A DNA stretch of 64,000 nucleotides from Gordonia sp. PP30 (GTDB taxonomy: Bacteria > Actinomycetota > Actinomycetes > Mycobacteriales > Mycobacteriaceae): positions 1,736,001 to 1,800,000 of the forward strand of contig NZ_CP095864.1 in the NCBI RefSeq assembly GCF_023100845.1, given 5' to 3'. Positions 42,183-52,501 of this stretch are shown here, piece by piece (the stretch's first letter is position 1; every line of letters begins with the position of its first letter). The position numbers were made by a program, and so were the translations under genes. Under the pieces are notes generated by a model that saw nothing but the letters and a program-made list of their open reading frames with translations, did no database searches and was not told the DNA's origin.

Positions 42183-44306
42183 ATGAGTACGACGACCGCG
42201 CGCACCACCACCCGGGAGGCCGACCGGGACAGTATGCGCGACCCGTCGAACGTCCGCCGCCTGCTGGTCTCGCTGATGATGGTGGCCGGGGTGATCGCGG
42301 CCGCGGTGGTGACGGCCGCGAGCGTCGCGACCGCGCAGAAGCTGCTCGGGGTGCCCGATCCGGGCTGGCTCACCACCTACGGCGTGCGCGTGGTGACGGT
42401 CATCGGACAGCTGTTCGCGGCCATCGGTTTCGGCGGCGCCGTGTTCGCCGCGTTCTTCGTTCCGCCGCAGGCGAGCGGCGAACTCGACGTCGGCGGGTAC
42501 CGGGCGATGCGCTGGTCCTCTGTCGCGTTCGCCTGCTGGAGCATGGCCGCCCTCGCCATGATCCCGCTGTCGGCGTCGAACGCCAGCGGTATTCCGCTGG
42601 GAAAGACGACGCGGGGCTGCCTCACGACCATCGGTAACGGTGGACTGCTCGGGCAGTGCGGCATCGTCGCCGACACGCGCTACTGGCTGTGGACGGCGAT
42701 CTTCGCGATCTGCGCCGCCGCGCTCGCCCGGGCGGCGCTGCGGTGGGGCTGGACGGTCCTCGTCATCGGGCTCGGCTTCCTGTCCCTGATGCCGTCGGCG
42801 CTGCTCGGGCACTCCTCGGCCGGCGGCAACCACGACCTCGGCACCAACAGCCTGATCCTGCACATCGTGGCCGCCGCGCTCTGGACCGGCGGCCTCGTGG
42901 TGGTGCTCGCGTATTGCTTCGCGGGCGGCCGCTGGCGCATGCTCGCGGTCCGTCGCTACTCGCGCGTCGCGTTCTGGTGCTTCCTCGTGGTGGCGGCGAG
43001 CGGAGTGATCAACGCGCTCGTCCGGATGAGCGTCGCGCAGTTGTTCACCACCACCTACGGACTCGTCGTGGTCGCCAAGTTCGTGGCGCTGCTGATCGCC
43101 GGGGGAATGGGTGCGGTGCACCGCAGCCGGACCATCACCGCGCTGGAAGCCACCGACCAGCCGCGGACGTCGTTGTTCGTCCGGCTGGCCGCGGTCGAGA
43201 CGGTGGTCTTCGCGATCGCCTTCGGGCTGGCCGCCGGACTGTCGCAGACCCCGCCGCCCGTGCTGGTGAGCGCGGACATCAGCCCGACGGAACTGAAGAT
43301 CGGCTACAAGCTCGATGGTCCCTTCTCGCTGGAGAAGCTCGCCTTCGACTGGCGTTTCGACCTGATCTTCGGGACCTTCGCGATCGTCGCCGCGCTGGTG
43401 TATCTCGGCGGCGTGTGGCGGCTGCGCAAGCGTGGCGACGCCTGGCCCATCGGCCGCACCATCGCGTGGCTGCTGGGGTGCGCCGCGCTGCTGATCGCGA
43501 CGTCGTCGGGCATGGGCAAGTACGCGCCGGCGATGTTCAGCGTTCACATGATGAGCCACATGATGCTCTCGATGCTCGTCCCGGTGCTGATGGTGCTCGG
43601 CGCGCCGGTGACACTCGCGCTGCGGGCCATTCCGCCGGCCGGCCGCGGACAGCCCCCGGGCCCGCGCGAATGGATCCTGTCCGGAATCCACAGCAAGTAC
43701 TCGCGGTTCATCACCCACCCGGCGATCGCCGTCACCGTCTTCGTGGGCAGCTTCTACGTGCTCTACCTGGGCGGCGTGTTCCAGGCCATCGTCGACAACC
43801 ATTCGGCGCACCTGCTGATGAATCTGCACTTCCTGATCAGCGGCTATCTCTTCTATTGGCTGGTGATCGGCATCGATCCGGCTCCGCGCCAGATCTCGCC
43901 GCCGGCGAAATTCGGTGTGGTCGTGGGATCGTTGCCCTTCCACGCGTTCTTCGGCGTGGCGCTGATGATGACCTCCGCGGTGATCGCCGAGAGCTGGTAC
44001 AAGAGCCTGGAACTGCCCTGGCACTACGACCTGTTCGGAGACCAGCAGGTCGGCGGCGGCATCGCCTGGGCCACTGGCGAATTCCCGCTCATGCTCGTGA
44101 TGATCGCGCTGCTGATCCAGTGGCAGCGTTCGGACACGCGGCAAGCCAGACGTTTCGACCGCCGCGAGGACCGGAACGACGACGCCGAGCTGGAGAGCTA
44201 CAACGCCATGCTGGCGCAGATGAACACGGTCGGCCGGGCCGCAGAGGAGCCGGCGGATCGGGCCGTCGACGACGCCGCCGCGCCCGTCGACGCCGGGCGC
44301 GACTAG
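42183..44306 (+). CDS. CopD-CtaG fusion membrane protein
   Basis: 707 aa from ATG 42183; upstream in-frame starts run through the tRNA. About 14-16 membrane segments. The first half resembles CopD copper-resistance permeases; residues from about 400 match the caa3_CtaG cytochrome oxidase assembly family, with HMMSHMMLSMLVPVLMVLGAP and the histidine-rich LMNLHFLISGYLFYWLV. It probably handles copper for CuA or CuB of cytochrome c oxidase. The C-terminal 60 residues are charged and cytoplasmic. TACAGT lies 7 bases before the ATG, so the transcript may be leaderless. Confidence 0.9.
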   Translation: MSTTTARTTTREADRDSMRDPSNVRRLLVSLMMVAGVIAAAVVTAASVATAQKLLGVPDPGWLTTYGVRVVTVIGQLFAAIGFGGAVFAAFFVPPQASGELDVGGYRAMRWSSVAFACWSMAALAMIPLSASNASGIPLGKTTRGCLTTIGNGGLLGQCGIVADTRYWLWTAIFAICAAALARAALRWGWTVLVIGLGFLSLMPSALLGHSSAGGNHDLGTNSLILHIVAAALWTGGLVVVLAYCFAGGRWRMLAVRRYSRVAFWCFLVVAASGVINALVRMSVAQLFTTTYGLVVVAKFVALLIAGGMGAVHRSRTITALEATDQPRTSLFVRLAAVETVVFAIAFGLAAGLSQTPPPVLVSADISPTELKIGYKLDGPFSLEKLAFDWRFDLIFGTFAIVAALVYLGGVWRLRKRGDAWPIGRTIAWLLGCAALLIATSSGMGKYAPAMFSVHMMSHMMLSMLVPVLMVLGAPVTLALRAIPPAGRGQPPGPREWILSGIHSKYSRFITHPAIAVTVFVGSFYVLYLGGVFQAIVDNHSAHLLMNLHFLISGYLFYWLVIGIDPAPRQISPPAKFGVVVGSLPFHAFFGVALMMTSAVIAESWYKSLELPWHYDLFGDQQVGGGIAWATGEFPLMLVMIALLIQWQRSDTRQARRFDRREDRNDDAELESYNAMLAQMNTVGRAAEEPADRAVDDAAAPVDAGRD

Positions 44307-44353
44307 CGCTTCTCGGCACACCGCGCGGCGTCTTTCAAGACCGTTTCGCGATC

Positions 44354-44390
44354 TGTGGATGAATCGGCGTGCTTGGCGCGGTTGTCCACA
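44354..44390. promoter_or_regulatory. Pair of DnaA-box-like sites upstream of the SSB paralogue
   Basis: TTGTCCACA at 44382-44390 matches the actinobacterial DnaA box TT(G/A)TCCACA; TGTGGATGA at 44354-44362 is an opposite-facing near match (TCATCCACA). They lie 84-120 bases upstream of the gene, 28 bases apart centre to centre. Confidence 0.5.
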
Positions 44391-44473
44391 GGGCACCGAT
44401 CGAGGTCTTCCGGCGGGCAGCCGTCATCGGTGATGGTCAGTGGGTACACGCACTATCGTCGAAGGAGCCGGAG

Positions 44474-44959
44474 ATGTACGAGACCTACACCACGATCACC
44501 GGGCGCGTGGTCAGCGACCCGCGCCGCTACCAGACCAGTCACAACGGGGAGGTCGTCTCGTTTCGGGTGGCCTGCTTCTCGCGCCGGCTCGACCGGGAGA
44601 CGGGGCAATGGTCGGACGGCGCGGCGCTCTACCTGACCGTCGTCTGCTGGCGCCGGCTGGCCGCGTCGGTCGCCGACGTGGTGCGGCGCGGTTCGCAGAT
44701 CATCGCCCACGGCCAGCTGCGCACCAACGAGTACGTGGGCTCCGACGGCGTCAAGCGCTCGGATCTGGAGATGGTCGCTGTCGCCCTGGGGCTCGACCTG
44801 GGGCACCACCAGCCCGACGATCGGGGTCCGCTCTCGAGCGCGGACGCGCAGTCGGCCCCGGCCGACGAACGCGCGGGGGAGAAGCCGCTGGTCTCGGTGA
44901 TGCCGACCGGGCCCGAACCGGCGGCGGACTCCGCCGTCGCCGGCGCGTCGTGGCCGTGA
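44474..44959 (+). CDS. Single-stranded DNA-binding protein paralogue
   Basis: 161 aa from ATG 44474 (GGAGCCGGAG upstream). OB fold: TTITGRVVSDPRRYQT, VVSFRVACFSRR, YLTVVCWRRLAASVADVVRRG and GQLRTNEYVGSDGVKR. It lacks the acidic DDDIPF-type C-terminal tail of replicative SSB; the tail here is Pro/Ala-rich and ends GASWP. It resembles the SsbB-like paralogues of mycobacteria, involved in recombination or repair. It is followed by convergent genes on the minus strand. DnaA-box-like sites lie upstream. Confidence 0.9.
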   Translation: MYETYTTITGRVVSDPRRYQTSHNGEVVSFRVACFSRRLDRETGQWSDGAALYLTVVCWRRLAASVADVVRRGSQIIAHGQLRTNEYVGSDGVKRSDLEMVAVALGLDLGHHQPDDRGPLSSADAQSAPADERAGEKPLVSVMPTGPEPAADSAVAGASWP

Positions 44960-44975
44960 GCGGTCTGCGCCGGTG

Positions 44976-45263
44976 TCAGGAGAAGATGCGCGCGGAGATC
45001 TCGGCGAATTCGCTGTCGGTCAGGACGCCGGCCGACCGCAGCGAGGTCAGCGCGACCATCAGGTCGCGCGGACCGCCGCCGGGCGCCGTGGCGGGTGCCG
45101 ACGGAGGCATGGGCGCGGCCGGTGGCGCGGGCGCGGCCGGTGTCGCGGGGACACCGGCGGCCGCGGCGTCTTGCGCGGCCCAGCGGGTCTGCTGACGGCG
45201 CTGAACGCGTCCGTGCACCGAACTCGCGACGGCGACCTTGGCGGCGGTCTTCAGCAGTCCCAT
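44976..45263 (-). CDS. Small protein with SHOCT-like C-terminal motif
   Basis: 95 aa. The C-terminal 30 residues (LMVALTSLRSAGVLTDSEFAEISARIF) are SHOCT-like, a short helical motif with conserved Gly-Leu-Thr-Glu-Phe pattern thought to mediate oligomerisation. The middle is a low-complexity Ala/Pro stretch and the start (MGLLKTAAKVAVASSVHGRVQRRQQ) is common in such actinobacterial proteins. It is coupled to the next upstream gene (2 bases apart). Function unknown. Confidence 0.75.
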   Translation of the reverse strand: MGLLKTAAKVAVASSVHGRVQRRQQTRWAAQDAAAAGVPATPAAPAPPAAPMPPSAPATAPGGGPRDLMVALTSLRSAGVLTDSEFAEISARIFS

Positions 45264-45265
45264 CG

Positions 45266-45685
45266 TCAGTTCTCCTCGATGCGGTCCAGCGTGTCGACAA
45301 GATCGGCGACCTCGATCGGTCCCTCGGACAGGATCGATCCGGACTCGCCGGTCCAGGTGGCGATGACGTCGATCAGGGTGCGGTCCTCCCAGACCACGAT
45401 CACCGCGACGCTGTCGTTCGCCATGGTGGCGCCGACCGCGGCGATGTCGTCACCGTCGATCAGTTCCGAGGCGGATGCGGCGAAGGCCGGTGCTCCGACG
45501 TCGGCCGCCCGCACCCAGGACACGACGCCCACGTCGTCCTTCCGGACGAACTCGAGGTCGAGGATGTCGATGCGGCCCGACTCGTCGAGTGCGCGAAGCG
45601 CGTCGAGCCCACGGGTGGGGACGGTGGCGCCGGGGAAACCGGCGACGAGATGGCTGACGGGGCCGAGGTCGGCGTCGAAGATCAT
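45266..45685 (-). CDS. Hypothetical protein, partner of the SHOCT protein
   Basis: 139 aa, alpha/beta protein of unknown function; it may belong to a DUF6325-like family often paired with SHOCT proteins, a guess from memory. Visible pattern: LEFVRKDDVGVVSWVRAADV, VGATMANDSVAVIVVWEDR and a C-terminal helix. No membrane segment. The pair 45266-45685 and 44976-45263 would be transcribed together. Confidence 0.65.
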   Translation of the reverse strand: MIFDADLGPVSHLVAGFPGATVPTRGLDALRALDESGRIDILDLEFVRKDDVGVVSWVRAADVGAPAFAASASELIDGDDIAAVGATMANDSVAVIVVWEDRTLIDVIATWTGESGSILSEGPIEVADLVDTLDRIEEN

Positions 45686-45718
45686 GCGGTCACGTCGCTT
45701 CGGTCGTCGTGCCGGGTG

Positions 45719-46108
45719 CTACGCGGCGGCGGGCAGCGGGTGCCAGCGCGTGTAGGCGCTGCGCGCGTGGACCAGCATGGTCTGGCTGTGGTATTCCACC
45801 TGGTGCGCGACGGCGGTGCGGGTCCAGGCCATCAGGCGCGCGGAGAAGAGGCTCGCGCGGTGCAGCTGACGACGGAGGAAGCTGGTGACGCGGTGGGCCC
45901 AGGTGAACTCGGTGGCCAGCACGGCCAAGCCGAGGAAGAGGGTCACCCAACCGGGCCCGGGGATCGGCAGCGGGATCATCACCAGACCCGCGGCCATCAT
46001 CACGGCTCCGACCACACCGACGACGATCCGGTAGACCTGGTTCAGAACGGGGCGCTGACGAATGATGTAGCGCTGCCGTCGGTGCCAGATCTTGAGACGC
46101 AGTCGCAT
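45719..46108 (-). CDS. PGPGW-motif transmembrane protein (TIGR02611-like)
   Basis: 129 aa from ATG 46108 (GGAGGGCGACCCGC upstream); a longer start at 46165 is possible. Basic N-terminus (MRLRLKIWHRRQRYIIRQR), then two membrane segments flanking PIPGPGWVTLFLGLAVLATEF, the motif of a small actinobacterial membrane family. C-terminal helix, cytoplasmic. Function unknown. Confidence 0.8.
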   Translation of the reverse strand: MRLRLKIWHRRQRYIIRQRPVLNQVYRIVVGVVGAVMMAAGLVMIPLPIPGPGWVTLFLGLAVLATEFTWAHRVTSFLRRQLHRASLFSARLMAWTRTAVAHQVEYHSQTMLVHARSAYTRWHPLPAAA

Positions 46109-46231
46109 GCGGGTCGCCCTCCGGATGGGTTCTTGTTTGCCGGAATCTCCGGCAACGACCCTCAATCTACGGGGAATCCCTGAGTAACCAGTGAGATACG
46201 CGCGGTCCTGAATGAACTCTCAGGAACAGGC

Positions 46232-46254
46232 CCCGAACTCTCAGCGAGTTCGGG
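46232..46254 (-). terminator. Hairpin downstream of HNH gene
   Basis: Perfect 9-bp stem cccgaactc / gagttcggg around a 5-base loop, 41 bases beyond the HNH stop on the minus strand. No T tract follows, so a terminator call is tentative. The rest of the 187-base gap (46109-46295) holds other short inverted repeats but no gene. Confidence 0.45.
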
Positions 46255-46295
46255 ACCTGCGGCCCTGGTGTCATCGCGGGGCCGGAGCCCCGGTC

Positions 46296-46793
46296 TCACT
46301 CCGGCTGGGCGTGCAGCGTGAACATCGCCCAGACCTCCTTCTGGTCCTCGGCCCACGGGTCGTACACGAACGGGGCGTGCCGCAGCGGCAACCCGGCCTG
46401 GCGGGGTGTCCGGTCGGCCTTGTACCCGTTGCACTCCCGGCACGCGGCGACCAGATTGCCGTAGCTGCTCGCGCCGCCCTTCGACTTGGGCACGATGTGA
46501 TCGACAGTATCGGCGGGCCCGTCGCAGTACGCGCAGATCCACTGGTCGCGCCGCAGAATGGTGTCGGCCGACGCGTGCGAGTCCATCGACTTGCCGGCGT
46601 ACGGGCGGTACGCGTCACCGCGGATGGCGACCACCTGGTGGACCGGCTGCACCAGCGACGGGGACCGGACCACCCGGACGAGGGGAGTGCCCTCCACGTT
46701 CCGGGCGACGCCGGTGGTCAGCAACACGGTGGCGCGCCGCCACGTGACCCGGGCCAGAATCTGCAGGCCCGCATTGGTGACGAAGATCGTCAT
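46296..46793 (-). CDS. HNH endonuclease
   Basis: 165 aa, ATG start with GGAGG 7 bases upstream. C-terminal half: WICAYCDGPADTVDHIVP, KGGASSYGNLVAACRECNGYK, the HNH motif with a C-x2-C...C-x2-C zinc knuckle. The N-terminal half is a beta-rich region of unknown role. Such stand-alone HNH proteins are common in actinobacteria and are not evidently mobile here. No neighbouring methylase. Confidence 0.9.
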   Translation of the reverse strand: MTIFVTNAGLQILARVTWRRATVLLTTGVARNVEGTPLVRVVRSPSLVQPVHQVVAIRGDAYRPYAGKSMDSHASADTILRRDQWICAYCDGPADTVDHIVPKSKGGASSYGNLVAACRECNGYKADRTPRQAGLPLRHAPFVYDPWAEDQKEVWAMFTLHAQPE

Positions 46794-46904
46794 GGTCGTG
46801 CCTCCCTCCGGATTCTCATCGAGGCACCGTGCTTCGATCGTGGCAAACCTGGACGACGGTAAGCGAGAGGCGCGGCGGCTGTCGAGTGAATATTCGGGAA
46901 GGAA

Positions 46905-48248
46905 TCACGGATGCGCGAGTCCGGCGCTGCGCTCGGCCAGCAGGTCGTAGACCGGTCTGGAACGCAGGGTGATCGCGATCAGGTAGGCGATCGCGCACGC
47001 GCCGAGCATCGGTGGCAGTTGATTGGTGGCGCCCGTCATCTCGGTGGCGAGGACGATCCCGGTGACCGGGGCGTGGACGACGGCTGTGAAGAACGCCGCC
47101 ATACCGATCAGGGCCATCGCCGACGGGGAGACGTCGCCGCCCGGCCAGACCTGGTGCCCGAGCAGTCCGACGACGAGACCGAGATTGGCACCCAGGACGA
47201 GCATCGGTGCGAAGAGGCCGCCCGGCGTGCCTGCCGCGTACGAGACGGCGCCCAGACCGAAGCGTAGCGCGAACACGCCGAGTGTCGTGGCGACAGCGCC
47301 ATGGCCACCTAGAGCGTTCTGGGTCAGCTGGTCGCCGCCTCCGGCGAGGTCGGGCGCGCACCAGACCAGGATTCCGATGACGGCGCCGATGGCCGCGGCG
47401 CGCACCTCGGGCGGCGCCGAACTCCTATCGGCGGCACGCAGTGTTCGCAGGAGCGTCTTCGAGTAGAGAACACCGGCGATCCCGGTGACGACGCCGACGC
47501 AGAGTACCCATCCCGCGTCGTGAATCGCCGGACTGGGCAGGGCGGGAACGGTGAACTCCGGCCGGTCGCCCACAAGAGGCCGCGCGGCGGCGAAGCCCGC
47601 CGCGCAGGCGACCAGGGTGGCGACCGTGGTCCGTGGATCGAATCGCCGTACCAACTCTTCGAGAACGAAGATGCCGCCGGCGAGTGGTGCGTTGAAGGCG
47701 GTGGCCAGACCGGCGGCGGCGCCGCCCGCCGTGAGGATCCGGAGGTCGGCGTCGCACCTGCGGGTCAGGGCGGCGACGGCGCCGGCGATCGACCCGCCCA
47801 TCTGCACCGACGGACCTTCTCGCCCCAGTGCCATGCCCGAACCGATCGACAACAGGCCGCCGAGGTACTTGATCGGAAGCAACCGGAGTCGTCCGGGCTC
47901 CGCCCGCCCGGCGACGACGGCCTCGACTCTCGGGATGCCGCTGCCCTCGGCGTGCGGCTCGACTCGATAGACCAGGGCGCATGCGGCGGCGGCGCACGCC
48001 GAACACACGGCGATAGTGACGACCACTCCCCACCACGACCCGTGTGTCCAGCCGGACAATTCGGCGCGCAGATGCTCGGCCTGGTCGAGCAGCAGACGGA
48101 AGGTGGCGGCGACGACGCCCGTCGCGGCGCCGACGATCGCCGCGACGGCGACGAATCCGACGAGTGCGGTGTCGCTTTCCCCGGGGTCGGTGTCGTGCCG
48201 CGGCGCGGGTCGGCGGCGGAACAGATCGCGAAGTCGGCCGCTGTACAT
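46905..48248 (-). CDS. ClC-family chloride/proton antiporter
   Basis: 447 aa from ATG 48248 (AAGGA upstream; TTG 48254 also in frame). ClC motifs: GSGIPR, the gating glutamate in GREGPSVQM, GGLFAPMLVLGA, and the internal proton-path glutamate within FVLEELVRRF. The latter suggests an exchanger, not a channel. Many membrane segments. Divergent from ettA. Confidence 0.93.
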   Translation of the reverse strand: MYSGRLRDLFRRRPAPRHDTDPGESDTALVGFVAVAAIVGAATGVVAATFRLLLDQAEHLRAELSGWTHGSWWGVVVTIAVCSACAAAACALVYRVEPHAEGSGIPRVEAVVAGRAEPGRLRLLPIKYLGGLLSIGSGMALGREGPSVQMGGSIAGAVAALTRRCDADLRILTAGGAAAGLATAFNAPLAGGIFVLEELVRRFDPRTTVATLVACAAGFAAARPLVGDRPEFTVPALPSPAIHDAGWVLCVGVVTGIAGVLYSKTLLRTLRAADRSSAPPEVRAAAIGAVIGILVWCAPDLAGGGDQLTQNALGGHGAVATTLGVFALRFGLGAVSYAAGTPGGLFAPMLVLGANLGLVVGLLGHQVWPGGDVSPSAMALIGMAAFFTAVVHAPVTGIVLATEMTGATNQLPPMLGACAIAYLIAITLRSRPVYDLLAERSAGLAHP

Positions 48249-48356
48249 AGTCAATCCTTAGCGCGTTCGTCGACTGGCGCACAGTCCGGGTCGCCGTCGC
48301 CCACTACACTGGAGGGCTGTTGTGCCCGGAGTTCGAGCAGATTGAGAGTTGTGGCG

Positions 48357-50030
<1,674 letters not shown>

Positions 50031-50177
50031 GGCCACCGTCCCGGGCCGAGTGCCGCCAATCCGGGCGACCGATCGGGTCCGGCATGGTGCAATGTGTGTC
50101 AGATTCCCGTGAATCTGTGCCACCGCGGGTGCTGTGGTCGGTATAGGGCCTCGAAGAAGGCTAGCCTGCCTAAATAG

Positions 50178-50195
50178 CTCCGGTTTCAGCCGGAG
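50178..50195 (+). promoter_or_regulatory. Leader hairpin before the DUF6230 gene
   Basis: ctccgg-tttcag-ccggag hairpin, preceded by TAAATA at 50171-50176, a possible -10. It would sit at the 5' end of the transcript and could stabilise it. The remainder of the 207 bases after ettA shows no gene. Confidence 0.35.
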
Positions 50196-50237
50196 ATGTG
50201 TTGGGCTGCCCGAAGCGGGCACGACGAAGGACATGGA

Positions 50238-50843
50238 TTGTTCAAGCGGAAGAGTGACCGACCCAAGAAGGTCCGGCAGACGCGACCGAAGATCTTCGCG
50301 GCTTCGCTGATCGCGGGCCTCGCGATCACCGGGGCGATGGGGCTCGGCATGGCGCGCGGCGAGGTGCCGATCCAGATGGGCATCTCCGGCCAGAACTTCC
50401 AGGCCACCGTCTCGAAGCTGGAGGGGTCTCAGGTCGCGGTGTATCCGCGCACCCTGGGCACAGTGAAGAACGGGCGGGTCCAGACGGTCGTGGTCACCAT
50501 GGGTCAGGCGACGCTGAGCGATCTGTGCCTGGCGATGTCCGCGCCGAACCTGCCCCTCGTCGGTACCGTCACCATGATCATCAAGGCCCCCGGGGCCAGC
50601 ACCAAGGCGACCAACATGATGATGGACGTCGACGGCCTCGGCGCCGACATGACGCTCGAGCACGCCGTCGTCGGCTCGGCGCAGCCTGCCCGCGACGCAC
50701 TGTCGTCGCAGCTAGCGACCGCGATCGCTGCACCGGCGGCGTCCATCCTCGGTGTCGACGCCAACGTGATGGCCATGCGCGCCGACACGTTGTCGGTATC
50801 GAACGCCAAGGTCAGCGTCACTCGCGGAGCCACGAAGTGCTGA
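50238..50843 (+). CDS. DUF6230-family protein
   Basis: 201 aa from TTG 50238, picked because GAAGGA lies 6 bases upstream. Basic N-terminus and one membrane segment (IFAASLIAGLAITGAMGLGM), then an extracytoplasmic beta-rich part, ISGQNFQATVSKLEGSQV, ATLSDLCLAMSAPN, KATNMMMDVDGLGADMTLEHAVVG. This pattern fits the DUF6230 family, which pairs with DUF6114 in Streptomyces and relatives. Possible surface or secreted role; unknown. Next gene 28 bases downstream. Confidence 0.8.
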   Translation: MFKRKSDRPKKVRQTRPKIFAASLIAGLAITGAMGLGMARGEVPIQMGISGQNFQATVSKLEGSQVAVYPRTLGTVKNGRVQTVVVTMGQATLSDLCLAMSAPNLPLVGTVTMIIKAPGASTKATNMMMDVDGLGADMTLEHAVVGSAQPARDALSSQLATAIAAPAASILGVDANVMAMRADTLSVSNAKVSVTRGATKC

Positions 50844-50871
50844 TCGTCGCCCTTGGTGGGAGGGGGCGACG

Positions 50872-51456
50872 ATGAAGGACGGACTGCGGCGGTTACGGGA
50901 GTGGTCGCGGCACCGGCCGACGGCGGGTGGCATCTGCCTGGTGATCTCGGCGATCTTCATCTCGCTGCCGTCACTCAACGGATTCCGGATCGGCGACATG
51001 ATCCTGACCGTGTCGACCATCTCCGGCGTCTCGACGGTGTGGCTGGCGGTGCTGATGGCGCTGTGCGCGGTGTCGTCCCTGTTCTGGCTGCACACGCGTG
51101 TCCTGGCGGGTCTGTCGGCGATGGTGATCGCGCTGGTCGCGTTCCCCGCCGCGAACTTCGGCGGCTACGTGCTGGGCACGCTGTTCGGCATCGTCGGCGC
51201 GTCGCTGGTGCTCGCGTGGCGGCCGCTGCCGGCCGCCGGGGAGGCAGCGGCCGACGAGGAGGGGGCCGAGACGAGCCCGGAGCCGGCGACGGTCGACGCG
51301 GAGGCGCCGGCCGAGCCGGAGACGGCAGTGATCGAGCCCGTGCCGGCGCCCGAGCCGGGCGCCACCGAGACCACCGCGCCGCTGCCGGTCGTCGACGACG
51401 GCCGTCTCGGCGCACATCGGGCTCCGACCGATCGGGAAACGATTGACCCCCGATGA
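50872..51456 (+). CDS. DUF6114-family membrane protein
   Basis: 194 aa. Four membrane segments in the first 120 residues (GGICLVISAIFISLPSL, TVWLAVLMALCAVSSLFWL, LAGLSAMVIALVAFPAANF, LGTLFGIVGASLVLAW), then a 75-residue acidic Pro/Ala/Glu tail. It fits the DUF6114 partner of DUF6230. The AGGGGG before the ATG (50872) is its RBS. Its last 14 bases overlap the first AraC gene. Confidence 0.8.
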   Translation: MKDGLRRLREWSRHRPTAGGICLVISAIFISLPSLNGFRIGDMILTVSTISGVSTVWLAVLMALCAVSSLFWLHTRVLAGLSAMVIALVAFPAANFGGYVLGTLFGIVGASLVLAWRPLPAAGEAAADEEGAETSPEPATVDAEAPAEPETAVIEPVPAPEPGATETTAPLPVVDDGRLGAHRAPTDRETIDPR

Positions 51457-52501
51457 TCCCGCCCAGGGCCTCGACCGGCAGACGGTAGCCGCGTGGCGCG
51501 CACGCATCGGCGCCGGTGAGGACCTTGGGGACGACTCCACGCGGTACCTTCTCCGGCGCGGCCGGAGCGGCCTGGACGACTATCTGCGGACCTTCACGGT
51601 CACGGCCGACCCGGCCTCCGGATTCGCCGAGTACCTGTACTGGCGGCCGCTGACACAGTTGCTGACGTTCTCGCTGCTGCGGACCCCGTGCGCCACCGTC
51701 CGCACGCCCGAACGCGTCCGCGAGTACCGGTCCGACTTCGTTCTGGTCGGCACCCAGACGCTGCCGGGCGGCGGGGTGGTCGAGGCGGGCGGACGGCGCT
51801 ACCACTACGACCATCCCCGTCATCTCGTGGTGATCCACAACGACGAGCCGTTCCGGCAGGAGTCGTTCACGACCGCGGATCTGGCCGGTATCTGGGTGCC
51901 GACGGACCTGCTCGGACGCCGGTCCGGACAGGACTGGTCGATGGTCCCGCTGGTCGATTCCTCGCCGCTGGCGCGGGCGACCGCGGCGTTCGTCACCCGG
52001 TTCGCGAACGATGTCGCCGCGCGTCGTGCGTCCATCGACATCGACGGCGAGCACGCGGTGGCCGAACTGGTTCGCGCGGCCCTGAGTCAGCACCGTGACG
52101 ACTCGTTCCGCGCCGTGGACAGCGACCTGTACCTGCGTGAGATCACCCGGTCCCTGATCGATCAGAACTACCGGGATCCGGAGTTCTCCCCGGATTCGAT
52201 CGCCCGCATGCTGTATGTGAGCCGTCGGCACATGTACCGGTACTTCGCCGGGGCGGAGGAATCGCCGACCACCCTGATCGCGCGCCGCCGTCTCGCACAC
52301 GCCCGCGAACTGCTCGCGTGCCATCCCCGGATGTCGCTCGGCGAGGTGGCCGCCGATTCCGGTTTCGCGTCGCCCGGCACGTTCACCAAACGATTCCGGA
52401 CGGAGTACGGAATGACGCCGAGCACGTACCGCAAGGCCGTGCAGGCCGGCGAGATCGACTCGGAACCGTCCCGCCCCGAGTCGGGTGACCCCGATGACTA
52501 G
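51443..52501 (+). CDS. AraC-family transcriptional regulator 1
   Basis: 352 aa, TTG start overlapping the DUF6114 end. N-terminal ligand/dimer domain (QLLTFSLLRTP, DFVLVGTQTLPGGGVVE). C-terminal AraC DNA-binding domain from about 245: MLYVSRRHMYRYFAG, LGEVAADSGFASPGTFTKRF and TEYGMTPSTYRK. It is a paralogue of the next gene, which it overlaps by 8 bases. Target unknown; the DUF6230/6114 pair or gdh are candidates. Confidence 0.9.
   Translation: MTPDDPAQGLDRQTVAAWRARIGAGEDLGDDSTRYLLRRGRSGLDDYLRTFTVTADPASGFAEYLYWRPLTQLLTFSLLRTPCATVRTPERVREYRSDFVLVGTQTLPGGGVVEAGGRRYHYDHPRHLVVIHNDEPFRQESFTTADLAGIWVPTDLLGRRSGQDWSMVPLVDSSPLARATAAFVTRFANDVAARRASIDIDGEHAVAELVRAALSQHRDDSFRAVDSDLYLREITRSLIDQNYRDPEFSPDSIARMLYVSRRHMYRYFAGAEESPTTLIARRRLAHARELLACHPRMSLGEVAADSGFASPGTFTKRFRTEYGMTPSTYRKAVQAGEIDSEPSRPESGDPDD

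Noticed and set aside
42132-44396. A 754-codon minus-strand frame opposite the CopD-CtaG gene
   Set aside because: Shadow of the membrane gene; the minus protein is Arg/His/Gln-rich and also crosses into the SSB leader.
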